Shown here: positions 1-11,847 of the stretch, one piece after another
Position numbering within the stretch: position 1 is the stretch's first letter
How the letters are laid out: each line of letters starts with the position of its first letter
Assembly: GCA_015178975.1 (NCBI GenBank)
Contig: WHVD01000246.1
Location: 32,662-96,661 of the forward strand
From: Hysterangium stoloniferum
Lineage: Eukaryota; Basidiomycota; Agaricomycetes; Hysterangiales; Hysterangiaceae
Direction of reading: 5' to 3'
DNA length: 64,000 nt
Notes under the pieces: model-generated
Seen by the model: only the letters and a program-made list of their open reading frames with translations
Database searches by the model: none
What the model was told of the DNA's origin: nothing
Translations under genes and position numbers: made by a program

Positions 1-395
1 ACTAGAGAGTCGAATAATAGAATAGCGTGGATGTGGTCCACACGAGTTGCGATAAGGATTGAGTTTTGACTGGTACAGTTCGAAACTCTGATAGAGTAGA
101 TAGCTAAAGCCCGTCTGTGATGGTCAAGATGATACACCAATCACAACTTACAGGACACTAATGGGTGTCTGGGTAAGTCGTGGTTGCGGTGTAAAAAGTG
201 TCTGAGTTCTAAACTACGGGCGCTAGAATACATAAGTCTGGCGTGTGTGTGCCCACAAGAGTCAATGTACCACATACATAGGTCGTCAAACTAATTATAG
301 ATATAATAAAAGAGAGAAAATAGAAATAATAAAGGAAATATAGTAAGAGCTCATCCGACTATATTTCCTGAGTGTATTTCGCCATACCTCTCACA
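1..395 (-). repeat. LTR-D family, partial (left edge of window)
   Basis: This stretch matches, in opposite orientation, the segment at 54166-54700, and it ends with the family-typical CCTCTCACA. The left end lies outside the window. LTR-D copies end in TGTGAAG-like inverted termini. No coding sequence is seen. The strand given assumes the polypurine tract beside the 21312 copy marks element orientation. Confidence 0.75.
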
Positions 396-431
396 GTGTG
401 TAACATTGAAAAGCAGAGAAAATATGTAATA

Positions 432-747
432 GAGGGTCAAAAGACTGCCCCAATGAGTGATCATTTTGTTTGATTTATTGAACAAAGAGTTTTGATTGGA
501 ATCACATGATTACTTACGTTGGTAGATAGCCAACATGTTTTAGTATATCATGTGAATTTTTCAGAATTTTTGCTGATATCATTTCTTCACACAATATCAA
601 TCTTTCTAAAATGCACAAACATTGGGGCAGTTTTTTGACCAATTGTATATCTGAGAATACCTCCACAATTTTAGGAAATTTATTTGACCAGTAATAAACC
701 ATTTAATCAGAATTAACAAAACATTGGAACAGTTTTGTCCCCTACTG
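432..747. mobile_element. Miniature Tc1/mariner-like element (MITE)
   Basis: The right end reads as the inverse of CAGTAGGGGACAAAACTG and abuts a TA at 748-749. The left end, GAGGGTCAAAAGACTGCC, follows a TA at 430-431. Both ends continue into CCAATG inward. The right terminus resembles that of the larger Tc1 copy at 14342 (CAGTAGGCAACAAAACTG). At 316 bp there is no room for a transposase, so it would depend on one supplied elsewhere. It sits at the edge of repeat J. Confidence 0.55.
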
Positions 748-749
748 TA

Positions 750-2728
750 TATTTCATGCTAAGCTACATGGTTCTATACAGTAGTAATATTAATGCTTTT
801 TGTTCATGTCCACTGTGTACTGATGTATACCCTCTCCTCCCCTTCCCCTTTGTGTCAGCACCGCTTCCCCAGTTCAGTTCATTTGTTGCTTCATCCTCAC
901 ACATTTTTGCTTTCACCAGCTTCATCTCTGGCCACACAAGAGAATGGGGATGCAATATAGTTTGCTTGTCCATCTCACACATGATGGACAGAGATTGGGG
1001 GTGAAGGGGTGAGGGAAGAATCCAAAATGCCTAAAACTGTAAGACCACGGTCACCAGACTATTGTTTATCCATTCCATTCCCAATGTGGGTGGGGTCTAT
1101 TGTACTTCTCATGTGTATGAAGATCTGACAACTCGGTAGAAACACCAGGAAGCTTTGGAATGCTTTAGGCATAGTGAAAGCCAGTAGGGATATGTGACAC
1201 TCAGGGCCCATTGATAAGGAAGAGCCTTCATGGTGCCCACTGTCAAGGAAATAATACAAAGAAGCCCCTGATAATTAATTTACATTCATTCACCTGGACC
1301 TAAGAGCCTACAAAACCTTGCACGAACTGCCTTTTCACCACTCCCATCTTTGTCCCCTTTATTTTTCTTCAACCATATGATCATTCCACAAGATATAGCA
1401 GAGATATATCATGATGCATATGCCTTTTTCATCATTCATTGCTTGCACTCTTATTTTTTACCCCAGCCTGCAGCCTATTACTCCTCCCCCTCCCCCTCCC
1501 CCTCATTGCCTGAGCTCCCTGCAACCACACCAGGGACACTGGCAACCACCACCAGCAACAGTGATGATGACAACAATGTTCCTGATGATGAAGCATACTT
1601 GAATGAGTATGTATTGAGCTACAAACTAAACCTACTTGTATATTATATTGACAAATCCATTACAGATCTGGGATGTGTTATGCTGTAACAATCATAGCCT
1701 CAAAGGTTGGTCATGGGCAAGGTACAAGTATCATATCCCTAAATGTCTAGTATAATAACTATTTCCAATAGCGTCGCCCACCAACCAACCCTTACAAATG
1801 ATATCTCATGGGGTCACTGTGGAGCAATGGGCTTCCTACCAGCCCATGAGAATGCAAGAGAGTGGTTAGGTGATGATTAATGATCATTGTCTTGTATATG
1901 TATGATTTGTAAATCTCTTTCCTCTCATCCACAAACTGCCAGCCCAGTTGTTTCATCCTTAATAAAAGAGCCATCAAAACTATTTTATCCAAAATTGTAA
2001 ACAAAATGTACTGACTTCATATCCTCACTGTGGGCCGTGTAGGGTGTGCAGGGCAAAGGCAGACATGGCTTTGTTTGCACATGGTGTGTCCCTCACAAGC
2101 ATGTGGAATCACTGCTTCAATGACTTCTTGATTTTGAGCACTGGTATTAATTATATGACACCATCGATCACTAATTATGGATGTTATAAGTGACAGTTCA
2201 GAAACAGCTGTTTTATCATAGGTAATGCAGATATATCTTCATAGGATAATATATTTTGTTTTCTGATGGTTGTAGATATGATATCACCTAGCACTCAGGA
2301 TCTAGTGCATACTATCCTGGACTCTGACATCCCAGGTTCAAGATGAGATAGCAACTAATTTCACCACATGTTGATGTTGGCCTTTAATGTACACTGTCCA
2401 TATATGCAAAAATGTTCAACTACAGTTCATTTTCTCCCAGGCCTGCCAAGTACTGCTGTCAGTCTGGATGCAAGAAGTGAATTTTGAATAATGAGTTCAG
2501 ACCACATATATTGTTATCTCTTTCCGCATCTTAATGGATGCTTTATGCCTTCTACCAAACTTCAATTTCATTGGTCATGTCCCTCGATTCCCTTGGCACT
2601 CAGATTCCTCTTCCCCTGTCAACTTGAAAGGGAACTGCCACTATGGATATGTCATTTGTTTACTACTACTATACCTAATTATGAGACATGATAAATCACT
2701 ATGTCCCCCCCTTGCTATCTCCCCAAAG
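750..2728 (+). repeat. Dispersed repeat J, left copy (first part)
   Basis: This region is a diverged inverted copy of 46990-48900, collinear over about 2 kb. Conserved coding-like patches include residues IAEIYHDAYAFFI, a Pro/Ser run, and YLNEYVLSYKLNLLVYYID near 1390-1670. A third partial copy of that patch is at 45830-46090. Reading frames are broken and many CpG sites of the right copy appear as TpG or CpA here. It may be the remains of a host gene family or an unrecognised transposon; I cannot name a function. An LTR-D insertion at 2729 splits it (duplication CAAAG). Confidence 0.6.
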
Positions 2729-3681
2729 TGTGAAGAGTGGTAGAAGTTCTGACTGTTCTATATACGAAGAAATGAGTAGAATGGGAAGAAGGATGATTTG
2801 AGTGGAGGCCTCGACTGCTATAGTTCGAGGTCTGAAGTGTTAGATAGCTCAGATAATGCTACCTATGTGGTAGCTGACACGCGTTACCACCTGTTCCCAG
2901 ATGTTTCAATATCCGACTTCCGATCTCCGACTATGGAACATCATAGTTACCGTATCTTCCGCATTCTTCCCTTGTTCCACATTTGGTAATTTGTCCATTG
3001 ACAAGTATTCACTCATTTGTTTATTATATTCCCATTTCAGAATATCGTCTCCCTGATATGTCTTATTGTATTTCCGTTTTAAGAATACTTCCATTTCCAT
3101 CTTCTTATGGTCTCAGTTTGTAGGACAATAATGAGAAGACTTATATTAGTTTCCGCAAATTTGTATTTTACCTTAGATCTGATATCGACTTAGTTTCTTA
3201 TTCCTTCTTCCGTCTTTCTGTATGCTTGATATTTAAAACTCTTCGGAACTCTGAATATCCATATCTTCCATCGTAAGTCTCACTTCTGAAATTAAGGACT
3301 TTGAGCATTTGCGTAGAGGCGCAGCACATAAACTGAAGCCAACATCCTGACCCTATCCGATAGTTCCTGACTTCCCGGTGACTTTCCGATAGTTCCGGCA
3401 TAAGTTCCCGACACAGCACTTAACAACACGTTACCCTGATCACTGCTCACTGTAGACCTAGTTTATGTCTTATGAGTGGTGGTGCTTGGGTAAAAGTCTG
3501 TCTGAGTTCTATTTGGTGCTGAGTGCACCCACAAGTATACACAGAGCTTCAAACTAATAAAATGGTACAATATTCAAAGAATATAAAAGATAGAAAAATA
3601 TGAATAAAATGTGTAAAATATAAATCAAATAAAAGGAGTGTTTTACCACAATGAAACTGTGGTAAAAGCATACTCCTCACA
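2729..3681 (-). repeat. Solo LTR-D (interrupted by LTR-K)
   Basis: It starts TGTGAAGAGTGG and ends CTCCTCACA, with a perfect 5-bp target duplication CAAAG at 2724-2728 and 3682-3686. It lies inside repeat J and carries LTR-K nested at 2882-3425. Without the nested copy it is about 400 bp, matching the copy at 5127-5530. Confidence 0.9.
2882..3425 (+). repeat. Solo LTR-K nested in LTR-D
   Basis: A 544-bp insertion bounded by the target duplication ACACG (2877-2881 and 3426-3430), ending ACTTAACA. Its first two bases are CG instead of the usual TG. Near its 3' end (about 3316-3347) it carries a decayed version of the stem-loop box shared by LTR-A and LTR-B. Confidence 0.8.
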
Positions 3682-3686
3682 CAAAG

Positions 3687-4211
3687 CCATGTGATGCTAC
3701 AGTATCTTGTCGTCATACTGGTCTAGCATGAACCAAGTAGATCCAGGGATGATGTGCCCACTGAAAGGTGTCAACCTCATGAGGAGATAAGTGAACTGCC
3801 AAATACAATACTGCTCCTATGCATCATTATATCTACCCTCATCGGGCACATTTTTCGATGAGTGGTGTTTGGTGAGTGTTGTGAGATATATCTGATTATT
3901 CACTGGGTAGAAACATCAGGAAGCTTTGGAATATGTTAGGCATAGTGAAAGTCAGTAGGGATACATCTCACTCAGGCACTGATAAGGAAAAGCCTTTGTG
4001 GTACTATCAAGGAAATAAAGCAAAGAAGGCCTTGATCATTCATTTACATTCATTCACCCTGGACCTAGGAGCCTACAAAACCTTGCATGAACCCCCTTTT
4101 TACTACCCCCATCTTTATTCCCTTCAGTTTTCTTGAACCATATTATTGTTTCAGATTTTATCTTTCAAAAGTGGTTTCTCATCCCAGCAATGCTATTGGT
4201 GTATGCCCCCA
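3687..4211 (+). repeat. Repeat J, left copy continued, plus a second J fragment
   Basis: 3687 to about 3905 continues repeat J across the LTR-D insertion and matches the inverse of 46640-46945. From about 3905 to 4150 the sequence is a direct repeat of 1136-1390, so a second partial J unit is joined here. No intact reading frame is seen. LTR-B interrupts it at 4212. Confidence 0.55.
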
Positions 4212-4933
4212 TGTTACGACCGTGTCGCAATCCTATCGGCCCCGAGGTTATCGCCACTTGTCAACGTTTCAAGTCATTCTCTTGGAAACCATCGGCCCCG
4301 AAGCTGACGAATGTTTCGCGAAGATCAAACTCCATTTACGCCCACGTCAAATAACTCGTATTGTCTGGTCAAACTTTGATACGTCCCCTTTATTATGTTG
4401 ATCCGTTCAATCTTATGTTTTCGCATATGTCTATCTATATTTGTAGTCCTCGAACCATTTCCTTTTACCGTAATCCCGCTCTCGGTTATCATCGGCCTCT
4501 GAACTAATCATAAACTTCCCGTTCCTAGTCAAGCTTATTGTTAACACCGTGTTCCGCCCTTCTCCCCATTAGTATTTTCCAGACGCCTGTTACTTGTATA
4601 TGAACCCGCTGTAATTGTAGTTACTAGGCAATCAGAATATCGACTCAGAATACCCTCATACACCTGTATCAGTCTCATAACTAAGAATCCCCCCATCCGC
4701 CTTCGCGTGCGCTCGCCCACTCCCGGCCCCGACCCCTTGGCCCGACGCTCGACTTGTCCTTCGATTCCGATCGGTATCACGCCGAAAGGTACTCACTAGG
4801 ATTAGTCTTCGCCCGCCCGAAATTTAAGGACAACCTACGGATATTTGCGAGGGCGCAGCATATAAGCTGAAGCCAAGTCCTTCCGATCGGTCCCCGTCGG
4901 CCACCGACATTAGTCAGTTTCCAGTTCTTAACA
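4212..4933 (+). repeat. Solo LTR-B
   Basis: A 722-bp LTR, TGTTACGACC...GTTCTTAACA, with the duplication CCCCA at 4207-4211 and 4934-4938. It contains a TATATGAA box at 4597-4604, the self-primer AATCAGAATAT at 4630-4640 (33 nt downstream) and the conserved stem-loop box at 4850-4880. It is nearly identical to the copy at 50047, so both inserted recently. Confidence 0.95.
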
Positions 4934-5126
4934 CCCCATCAAAAAGGCCACCCATGAGCTGGCCATCATTGATGGGAAGCTTTATATGATAAGCAAAATT
5001 TTATGTATTCTAAAGAATTCTCCAGACATTTTACTGTCAATATCAGCCTCCCCAATAAAACCTAGAGATAACCTTGAACCATTTGGACCATTGCATAATC
5101 CATATATGAAGTCTCTTCCACCACTG

Positions 5127-5530
5127 TGTGAAGAGTGGTAGAAGTTCTGACCATTCTATATACGAAGAAATGAGTAGAATGGGAAGAAGGATGATTCAAG
5201 TGGAGGCCTTGACTGCTATAGTTCAAGGCCAGAAGTGTTTGCTAGCTCAGATAATGCTACCTATGTGGTAGCTGACATGTTACCCTGATCACTGCTCACT
5301 GTAGACCTAGTTTGTGTCTTACAAGTGGTGGTGCTTGGGTAAAAGTGTGTCTGAGTTCCATTTGGTGCTGAGTGCACCCACAAGTATACACAGAGCTTCG
5401 AACTAATGAAATGGTGCAATATTTGAAGAATATAAAGGATAGAAAAATATGAATGAAATGTGTAAAATATAAATAAAATAAAAGGGGTGTTTTACCACAA
5501 TGAAACTGTGGTAAAAGCATACTCCTCACA
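5127..5530 (-). repeat. Solo LTR-D
   Basis: A 404-bp LTR, TGTGAAGAG...CTCCTCACA, with the duplication CACTG at 5122-5126 and 5531-5535. No coding content. Confidence 0.92.
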
Positions 5531-5535
5531 CACTG

Positions 5536-5966
5536 CCATAGTAACATTGGATCAACTCTAAGGTCTATCCACCTTGGTCTGATGGTATTTTTGAGCCTTG
5601 TGCTTTCATTCTGTTCAAGTTCTGATATAATATGTTGAGTGGATGCTCTGACTCTGGTGACTTTCTAAGCCATGTCTTCAACATTGCTTTCAGTATGAGT
5701 CATATTGCCTCTTTTTAAAACCAAAACTATCATTGATAATACTTTGGCTTTGAAGTCTAGGTCAGAAATTCTGGATGAATGTTCATGTGCCTCAAGACTG
5801 ATTCTGTTAGAATTGGAAATACAATATCTATCTAGTTGTATTTATGTGTGTGTATGGCATAGTGGACAAGTCTGGATAAAAAAGAGCAAAAGAGGACCTA
5901 CATATATTTGGATATGATACAGTTGATGCTCTATATACAATAATCCATCATATAGCACTAGACCTG
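5536..5966. other. AT-rich non-coding stretch
   Basis: I see no convincing gene, LTR end or terminal repeat here. The longest open frame (5705-5917, plus) is short, low in complexity and has no recognisable domain. Confidence 0.5.
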
Positions 5967-6047
5967 AGGTCCAGCAGCTCAGTGGCTAGAATACCAGCAT
6001 ATATGTATGTATAGCCAGGAAGTCCTAGGTTCAATCCCAGGTTGGGT
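5967..6047 (+). tRNA. tRNA-like sequence, probably a SINE head or tRNA pseudogene
   Basis: An A-box-like AGCTCAGTGGCT (5975-5986) forms an AGC/GCT D-stem. A perfect B-box GGTTCAATCCC (6027-6037) lies in a T-arm with one mismatch. The 5' GGTCCAG (5967-5973) pairs with TTGGGTC (6041-6047), allowing G-T pairs. The anticodon arm is irregular and no clear anticodon can be read. An A-rich run follows at about 6113. A tRNA-derived SINE or dead tRNA fits better than a working tRNA. Confidence 0.45.
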
Positions 6048-6214
6048 CAATTCTCTTCTATACCTTTAACAGATTCACTATTGAATCATTTCAGATTTTA
6101 ATTTACTTCTCAAAAAAAGAATAGAACAAAATGAAAAACCATTTGAACAAAGGTAATTGTTTGAAAAATGGTGACAAATTATGATTGTAAGTTGCTATGT
6201 GTTTTCTGAGGCAC

Positions 6215-7258
6215 TGTTAAGTTCTGGATCTCAGGGCAGAATTTCTGGTGGATATTCTGGACACTTCCTGGAACATGTCCACAGAGTTTCAGAGAATTAG
6301 TCCAGGAGTTTCTGGGGATTAGTTCAGGAGTATCAGAATATTACCAGAGTACAGATGGACTTGGCTTCAGCTTATGTGCTGCACCTTCATGCACTCACTT
6401 GGATGTCCATATTTGACACAAATCAAATTTTACTCCATAAAGTTGAATAAACAATTGAAGAATATTCAACAATATCAAATACAGATGCCTCATTTGACGA
6501 AGTATTAATTCATCCTGTTGATAAAGTGTGAGGCAAATATAGGACACAAAGGCTCATGAATAATTAAGTTGAAGAAAATCTCAGAGAAGTTCAATGATTA
6601 TATAATACAGTAATAATATAATTATTGTACAGGTTTTCTGACTGACTTCCTTCGTTCCTATCATTGTCCTTTATACTATATGTATATTATTTACCTATGA
6701 TGATAATATGATATCAAAATGAAATCATCAATGACATCAAACTGGAACAAGTCAAAGATATTCAAGATTGTTGAAGAATAGTTGAGTTGGAAGTTGAGTT
6801 GGAAATTGAGTTGAAAAGTCAAAGGAATGTTGAAGAAATATTAAATTGAATATTATTGAAATTTGAGTTTGTATGTTCATGACAATATTTCAGAGGGCAG
6901 ATATATACCAGAGTGTTTGTGGATACTTGGAGTTCTGGGGAGTCTGGATGTCTGGATTCTGGAGAGTTCCAGATATCAAGTGTACAGAAAGATGGAAGGG
7001 ATAAGACACTAAGTTGAGATACAAACTAATTTGAGATTAAAACTAAGGAGTAAGTACATGACTATGGAAGACTACATATATAGATGTTATTGCTATTGTA
7101 CTACAAACTAGGGTCACAATAAGGATGAAGATTCTGAAATGGGAATACAACAACAAATGAATGAATACTTGTCAACTGACAAGTTACCAAATGCAGAACA
7201 AGGATGAGGATTGGAAATATGGAAACTATAAATGTTCCATGGATGAAAGTCAGGTTGG
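6215..7258 (-). repeat. LTR-K-like LTR, truncated, with nested LTR-C
   Basis: It starts TGTTAAG and carries the inverse stem-loop box near 6355-6390. At 7100-7255 it matches the inverse of 2925-3110 in the LTR-K copy (CTTGTCAA, GAACAAGG and TGTTCCAT patches). LTR-C interrupts it at 6414-6884, and its 5' part stops at the MITE at 7259. Confidence 0.6.
6414..6884 (-). repeat. Solo LTR-C
   Basis: A 471-bp insertion, TGACACAAATC...TTCATGACA, with a perfect duplication ATATT at 6409-6413 and 6885-6889. It shares blocks with the copies at 10767 and 34471. Orientation is relative to the latter. Confidence 0.88.
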
Positions 7259-7549
7259 AAGAATCAGCTCCCCTGCCCCAATCACACCCTTTTTGGTCAG
7301 AATATTGGCTTGGATGGTCTTATATACAATATCTAAATTTCTAAAAAATGATTGGAGGCTTATATGATGGTAATATTAGTAGTACAGAATACTCACACTA
7401 GTACTACATACAAGTGTGCCCTTCACTATGATTTGTGTTGTACAACCCTCTAAACATTTTTAGACATTTAGATATGCTATATAAAATCATCATACAAACC
7501 AAGATTTGGACCAAAAAGATGTGAAGTTGTGGCAGGGGAGCTGATTCTT
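7259..7549. mobile_element. 291-bp MITE with terminal inverted repeats
   Basis: Ends are AAGAATCAGCTCCCCTGCC and its inverse at 7531-7549. Imperfect pairing continues inward for about 55 bp (CACA, TTTTTGGTC and TTGG patches). There is no open frame and I found no convincing target duplication. It truncates the LTR-K-like sequence on its left. Confidence 0.6.
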
Positions 7550-7639
7550 GCAGAGGTCCAAATTTTAAATAATAGTTTATAAGACATTTTTCAGAATAGA
7601 TTGCCCCATATATATATTTTTTTTTAAATACAAGGTTTC

Positions 7640-7949
7640 TGTTAAGATCTAAGCAAGGGGTAAGAGGGGGCTCTATATCAGGGGGCCAATGATAGAGATC
7701 ATACTAGTCAGGAGGTCTGACTCTATAAAACAGGTGGGGCTTGGCTTCAACTTATGTGTTGCACCTTCATAGGAACTGTTAAGGTGCTCCAGTATTTTGA
7801 ACAGAGCAGATACTACACTAACAACACTTAGCTCACCTGACAAGGGGGCCAATATACATACCAAGAGTTGTAAGGTAGAGGGTTACAGCTTGCCAATGAC
7901 ACCTTAGAGGGTATTAGAGAGGGAGTAAGTAGACTGAAGAGTAGGTAGC
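7640..7949 (-). repeat. Degraded LTR fragment (A/B/K group)
   Basis: It begins TGTTAAG and contains a decayed inverse stem-loop box at about 7737-7775, which places it in the same LTR group. Gyp-1 inserted into or beside it at 7950. Its other end is not clear. Confidence 0.4.
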
Positions 7950-8692
7950 TGTCAAGGGTCATGCAAAGCTTAGTGGAGGGTTTCTGGAGAAACCCACAGA
8001 TATTCCGGTAGGACTCAGCTTCAGCTTATAGGTTGTGCCCTCATGAGATTGTTGTGTCCAACTTCAGATGGGTGGATGGGAAACCCAGGGAGTCTGGGTG
8101 TAGATGATTGGTTGGAGGTTGATGTTGAAGGACCAGTCAGAAAGCCTGCAGGCTCTGATGAGGTCAAGTGTTGTGAGATGGAGATGGAGCGGGTATGTAA
8201 AGTAACTGGGGGAGGATTTAGTCTGAAAAATTAGTTGATTTTCTGACCAGATTGTATGTACAACATTAGCTAGGTTATATAGACTTTAGAATGTATGCAA
8301 TACCAAGTCCGGTAATAATGAGATCCAAACAAGTAATCATAAAACAAGATAAGTAAACACCAAATTTGGTGTTAACAGAACAGAGTGGAGGTGGAGCCCG
8401 ACACATTTGACCATAATGGGAATGGGACTCAGTTAGAGCACAGATGGGTTTGCCGGGCAGAGTCCGGTGACTGATGTGTGGGACAGGGTCAGAGATAGAC
8501 AGATACAACATGTGCAGGTCCCAGGTGGGTATTCTGGTGACTGATACATGAGATATGTAATGGAGGTTGGGCATGGACAGGTCTGACATCTGGGTTCCAG
8601 CGGGTATTCCAGTAAACTGATAACTGGTGTGTAAAGGGTGTGGATGCCTATAGGGTGGTTCCCAGAGTCCAGCGGGTTTTCTGGTCATAACA
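7950..8692 (-). repeat. Gyp-1 3' LTR (LTR-A)
   Basis: A 743-bp LTR, TGTCAAGGG...GTCATAACA on the plus strand. It has the same GGTCAGAAAAT primer variant (inverse at 8238-8248) as the 5' LTR. The polypurine tract AGGGAGGGTAC (minus strand) lies directly outside it at 8693-8703. Confidence 0.92.
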
Positions 8693-8743
8693 GTACCCTC
8701 CCTTTATGCCGAAGTCCCAAAGAGGCTCTAGAACATGATAAAG

Positions 8744-8849
8744 TTTGTCAGTTACACATATGTGTCAAAGAATCATGTCAGTTACACATATATGTCAAGA
8801 GGTCATGTGATCTGGAAGGTAAGGTTCAAATGCAACAAGCCTATATAAA
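8744..8849 (+). promoter_or_regulatory. Promoter of the opposite-strand gene in Gyp-1
   Basis: TATATAAA at 8842-8849 lies 53 nt before the ATG at 8895. Upstream is a tandem repeat of about 30 bp whose core is the perfect palindrome ACACATATGTGT (8754-8765) with a decayed second copy at 8784-8796. Each repeat is followed by a TCATGT motif. The same arrangement is upstream of the Gyp-3 copy (palindrome 53604-53615, TATA 53662-53669). That conservation argues for a working promoter separate from the LTR. Confidence 0.65.
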
Positions 8850-8894
8850 AATTTGAAATAATAAATTTTCTTCTTCTTTATTACCCCCATCATC

Positions 8895-9806
8895 ATGGGT
8901 CCAAAACCAATGCCTTGCAGGCCAATCTCCAGTGGCGGGCCCTCCATGGGCTCCCTATATCAGGCTCCACTCACTGCTGCCCAAATCTTGGCACAGTGGG
9001 AGGAGCAGTGTCGACAAAGGGAGGAAGTGGAGAAAAAGGCCAAAGAGGCTGGGGAGGACTTGGAGAGGGAGTATCAGGTGGCACTGGTTTTGGAGAAGGA
9101 GGCTGAGGAGCAGAGAAAGAGAGATGAGGAGGAGGTGGTGTGGGTTGCTGTGGAGCAGGCCAAAACAGTCATGGAGAGAGCCATGGTTGCCATGGGGAAG
9201 GTAAGTCCCAAAAATTTCACATAGTAGTCCTTGCCGACTTTTAGTTTCTAGCACAAGGCAGTAGAAGTAGAGTCTGAGTCTGAGGGAGAGGCCGGGAGCC
9301 CTCAAAAGGTAAGTGGCAGGTCCACGGGAATGTCTGGGGACTCACCACTCTAACAGAAAACAAGGAAAATGGTTCCAGTCCACTTGGAGGTGAAGAATGA
9401 CCTGCAGTGCTCCAGTTATAATGACTGGAACACTGACTGTCATCCAAAGTCTGGGTGAGGACCAGGCTGTTGGCCATGTGTGCACCTCAAAGTGAGGTGC
9501 TCACTGGTTCACGAGTTCACAGGGTCCATGGCACAGGAAGCAGGTGGTTCAGACAGGCCTGGAGGCTTGGATGCAGTTTTGGGGTAGATAGCTGTGGGCA
9601 TAGAGGCCCAGAACCAGTTGCTTGAAGAGAGCAACCAGATGCAGGGGAATGTGGTGGAGATGCTCCAGGAACTCCATGGGGAGTTCTTGGTGGAGTATGG
9701 AAGGTATGTGTATGTAGAACTGCAGATTGGGAGTTCCAAGGGGCCCAGTGAGGATGTGGATGGGGTCCCCAAGGAGATGGCAGAACTCCACAAGGAGTAT
9801 GTATAA
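8895..9806 (+). pseudogene. Opposite-strand coiled-coil/Zn-cluster gene of Gyp-1
   Basis: Three exons read through in one frame: 8895-9200, 9252-9308 and 9357-9806, with GT-AG introns of 51 and 48 nt (donors GTAAGT). The product would be about 270 aa: an N-terminal Lys/Glu-rich coiled coil (about residues 35-80), an acidic Ser/Glu linker, a cysteine cluster C-x9-C-x9-C-x2-C-x6-C near residues 140-170, and an acidic C-terminal half. Two in-frame stops (9456 and 9585) replace Trp codons seen in the Gyp-3 copy. The second cysteine of the six-Cys pattern in the Gyp-2 copy is Tyr here. It lies opposite to and convergent with pol, between chromodomain and 3' LTR. A nucleic-acid-binding role is an inference from the Zn(II)2Cys6-like spacing. 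Confidence 0.7.
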
Positions 9807-10766
9807 TGAAAGTGGGCAGAAGCATAGCCCCATAAATGTAGATTGAAAGAACAAATAATAAAGTTTAATAATTTTTTTTTTTTTTTAAATAAAAACTTGA
9901 AACATAAAAGTCCATGGGGTGTCTGCTAAGACTTAAATAAACAAGTCAGAAACCTGTAAAAGCAAAGAAAGACATAGGGTGACAGGGGTGAATCCAATGT
10001 ATACACAGGGTCCATGGAATGCAGTTAGAGAGACAATAGTGGTCTGGGTTTGAGTGGGTAAGCTGTGTGAAAGTCAGTAACAATCTCCATGGCATTACTG
10101 AGTTCCAAGGCCAAAATTCATGATGTTTCCTCATCAGTGCCCTCGTCACCTGCCCACTTGACCAAGTAAAGCAGTTTAAAGTGCATGGACACTTATCTAT
10201 TTTTGAGTCTAAAATTTGTGAGATTTCAAACTCAGGTTCTCCATCAATAATGACTGGAGGGGGCAGAGATTGCATGTGATCTGGGATAGTGTTAGCAGTA
10301 CACAGTTCTAGTATAGAAACATGAAATACCAGGTGTACCGTGTGCATACTATCCAGAAGCTGTAGGGTCCATGAAACTGAACCTACTTGTGCTATTAACT
10401 CAAATGGACCTAAATATTTTTCAGTGAGTTTCTTTGATGGATGGGTAGTCTGGAAGAATTGAGCTTTGACAAAAACATGATCACCAATTTTGAAGTTAGG
10501 TGGTGGAATCTGGTTTCTGTCCACTGAACGTTGATATTGCTCTTGTGTGGATTTGATTGCCGTCTGGAGTTCCTTGTGGAGCTCGTGGAGGTCCATGATG
10601 AACTCTTGAGCACAAGCAGAGGTGAGATTTCATTCTGAATGTACCATAATATTTGAATTGTATCCTTTATTTGCAAAGAATGGGGAAACACCGGTAGTGG
10701 CCAAGGGTGCATTGTTGTAAGCAAATTCTGCAAGTGGTAACAGGGATTTCCAATTGTCCTGTTGAT

Positions 10767-11266
10767 TGACATGAATTGAATTTCCTTCAATTAAGTCAAA
10801 TAATAATCGTAATTTATTCTACTAAACCAAATACAGAAGCCTCATTTGACAAAGTATAGATTCACCCTGTCAATGAAGTGAGAGACTAATACCAGTCATG
10901 AAGGCTCACAGATGTTAATGTCGAAGAGATTCGACAATCACAAAAGATAAGATCGAGAGGTAGATTAATAATACAGATAACTAATATACAATGGAGAGAT
11001 TTTCTGACTGAAGTCCTTCACTCTTCTGATTGCCCTTTTATGCCTTTTTTCAGTAAACTATGATTAAACTATGACCTATGAATGAAATCATATATGATGT
11101 TGAAATGAGACAAGTCAAATGTAAGTCAAATGAATTCAAGGGTGTCAAAGATGTCAAATCAGAATTTGTGTCAAAGATAAATCAATGTGTCAAAGACGAG
11201 TTGAAGAGTTGTCGAAAGTTACCTTGAATATTTTGTGACAATGTTGTGACAGTGACAGTTGTGACA
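10767..11266 (-). repeat. Solo LTR-C in Gyp-1 integrase
   Basis: A 500-bp LTR, TGACATGAATT...GTGACA, with a perfect duplication TTGAT at 10762-10766 and 11267-11271. Removing it restores the integrase sequence seen at 56200-56230 in Gyp-3. Confidence 0.92.
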
Positions 11267-11847
11267 TTGATAGTTACAATATACGTGGAGGTATTGTTCC
11301 AATGTCTGATTGACATGTTCAGTTTGTCCATCACCTTCCAGGTGATGTCCAGATGTGAAGTGTAACTTCATGTCCAAGGATTTCCCCAGGGATCTAAAGA
11401 AGTTACATGGGATGGAACTCCATGCTTGGAAAATACATTGATAATAAAAAGTTCTGCTAACTGCACAGATATGATGGTATCATGTGTAGGGATGAAAATC
11501 CCTTGTTTTGAGAATCTGTCAACAATGACTAGAATGGCAGAAAAGCCTTCAGAGTCCAGTAGGTGTTCAATGAAATCCATAGAGATGGAATTCCATGGGT
11601 GTTCTGGTACTGGGAGTTGTTTCAAAAGGCCATATGGCTTGTGATGCTGTGATTTAGAGCATGGTCAAGTAATGCAAGATTTACAATAGTGCTTAATGAA
11701 TTCTCGGAGTCTGGGCCAAGTATATTCTCTTCTTATCATTGATAGAGTCTTGTTAAACCCAAAATGTCCCAAGAGTGGATGGTCATGTTTGTACTGGAGA
11801 ATCCTGAGGTGGAGGCCATTGGAGTCCAGTACATATATGTGATCATC

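Noticed and set aside
2280..2345. Possible second tRNA-like sequence (TAGCACTCAGG...GGTTCAAGA)
   Set aside because: The B-box-like part lacks the required trailing C residues and no stems form. The same stretch is part of repeat J.
4541..4780. 79-aa frame repeated exactly at 50376-50615
   Set aside because: It lies within LTR-B and is conserved because those two LTRs are young. Other LTR-B copies do not keep it.
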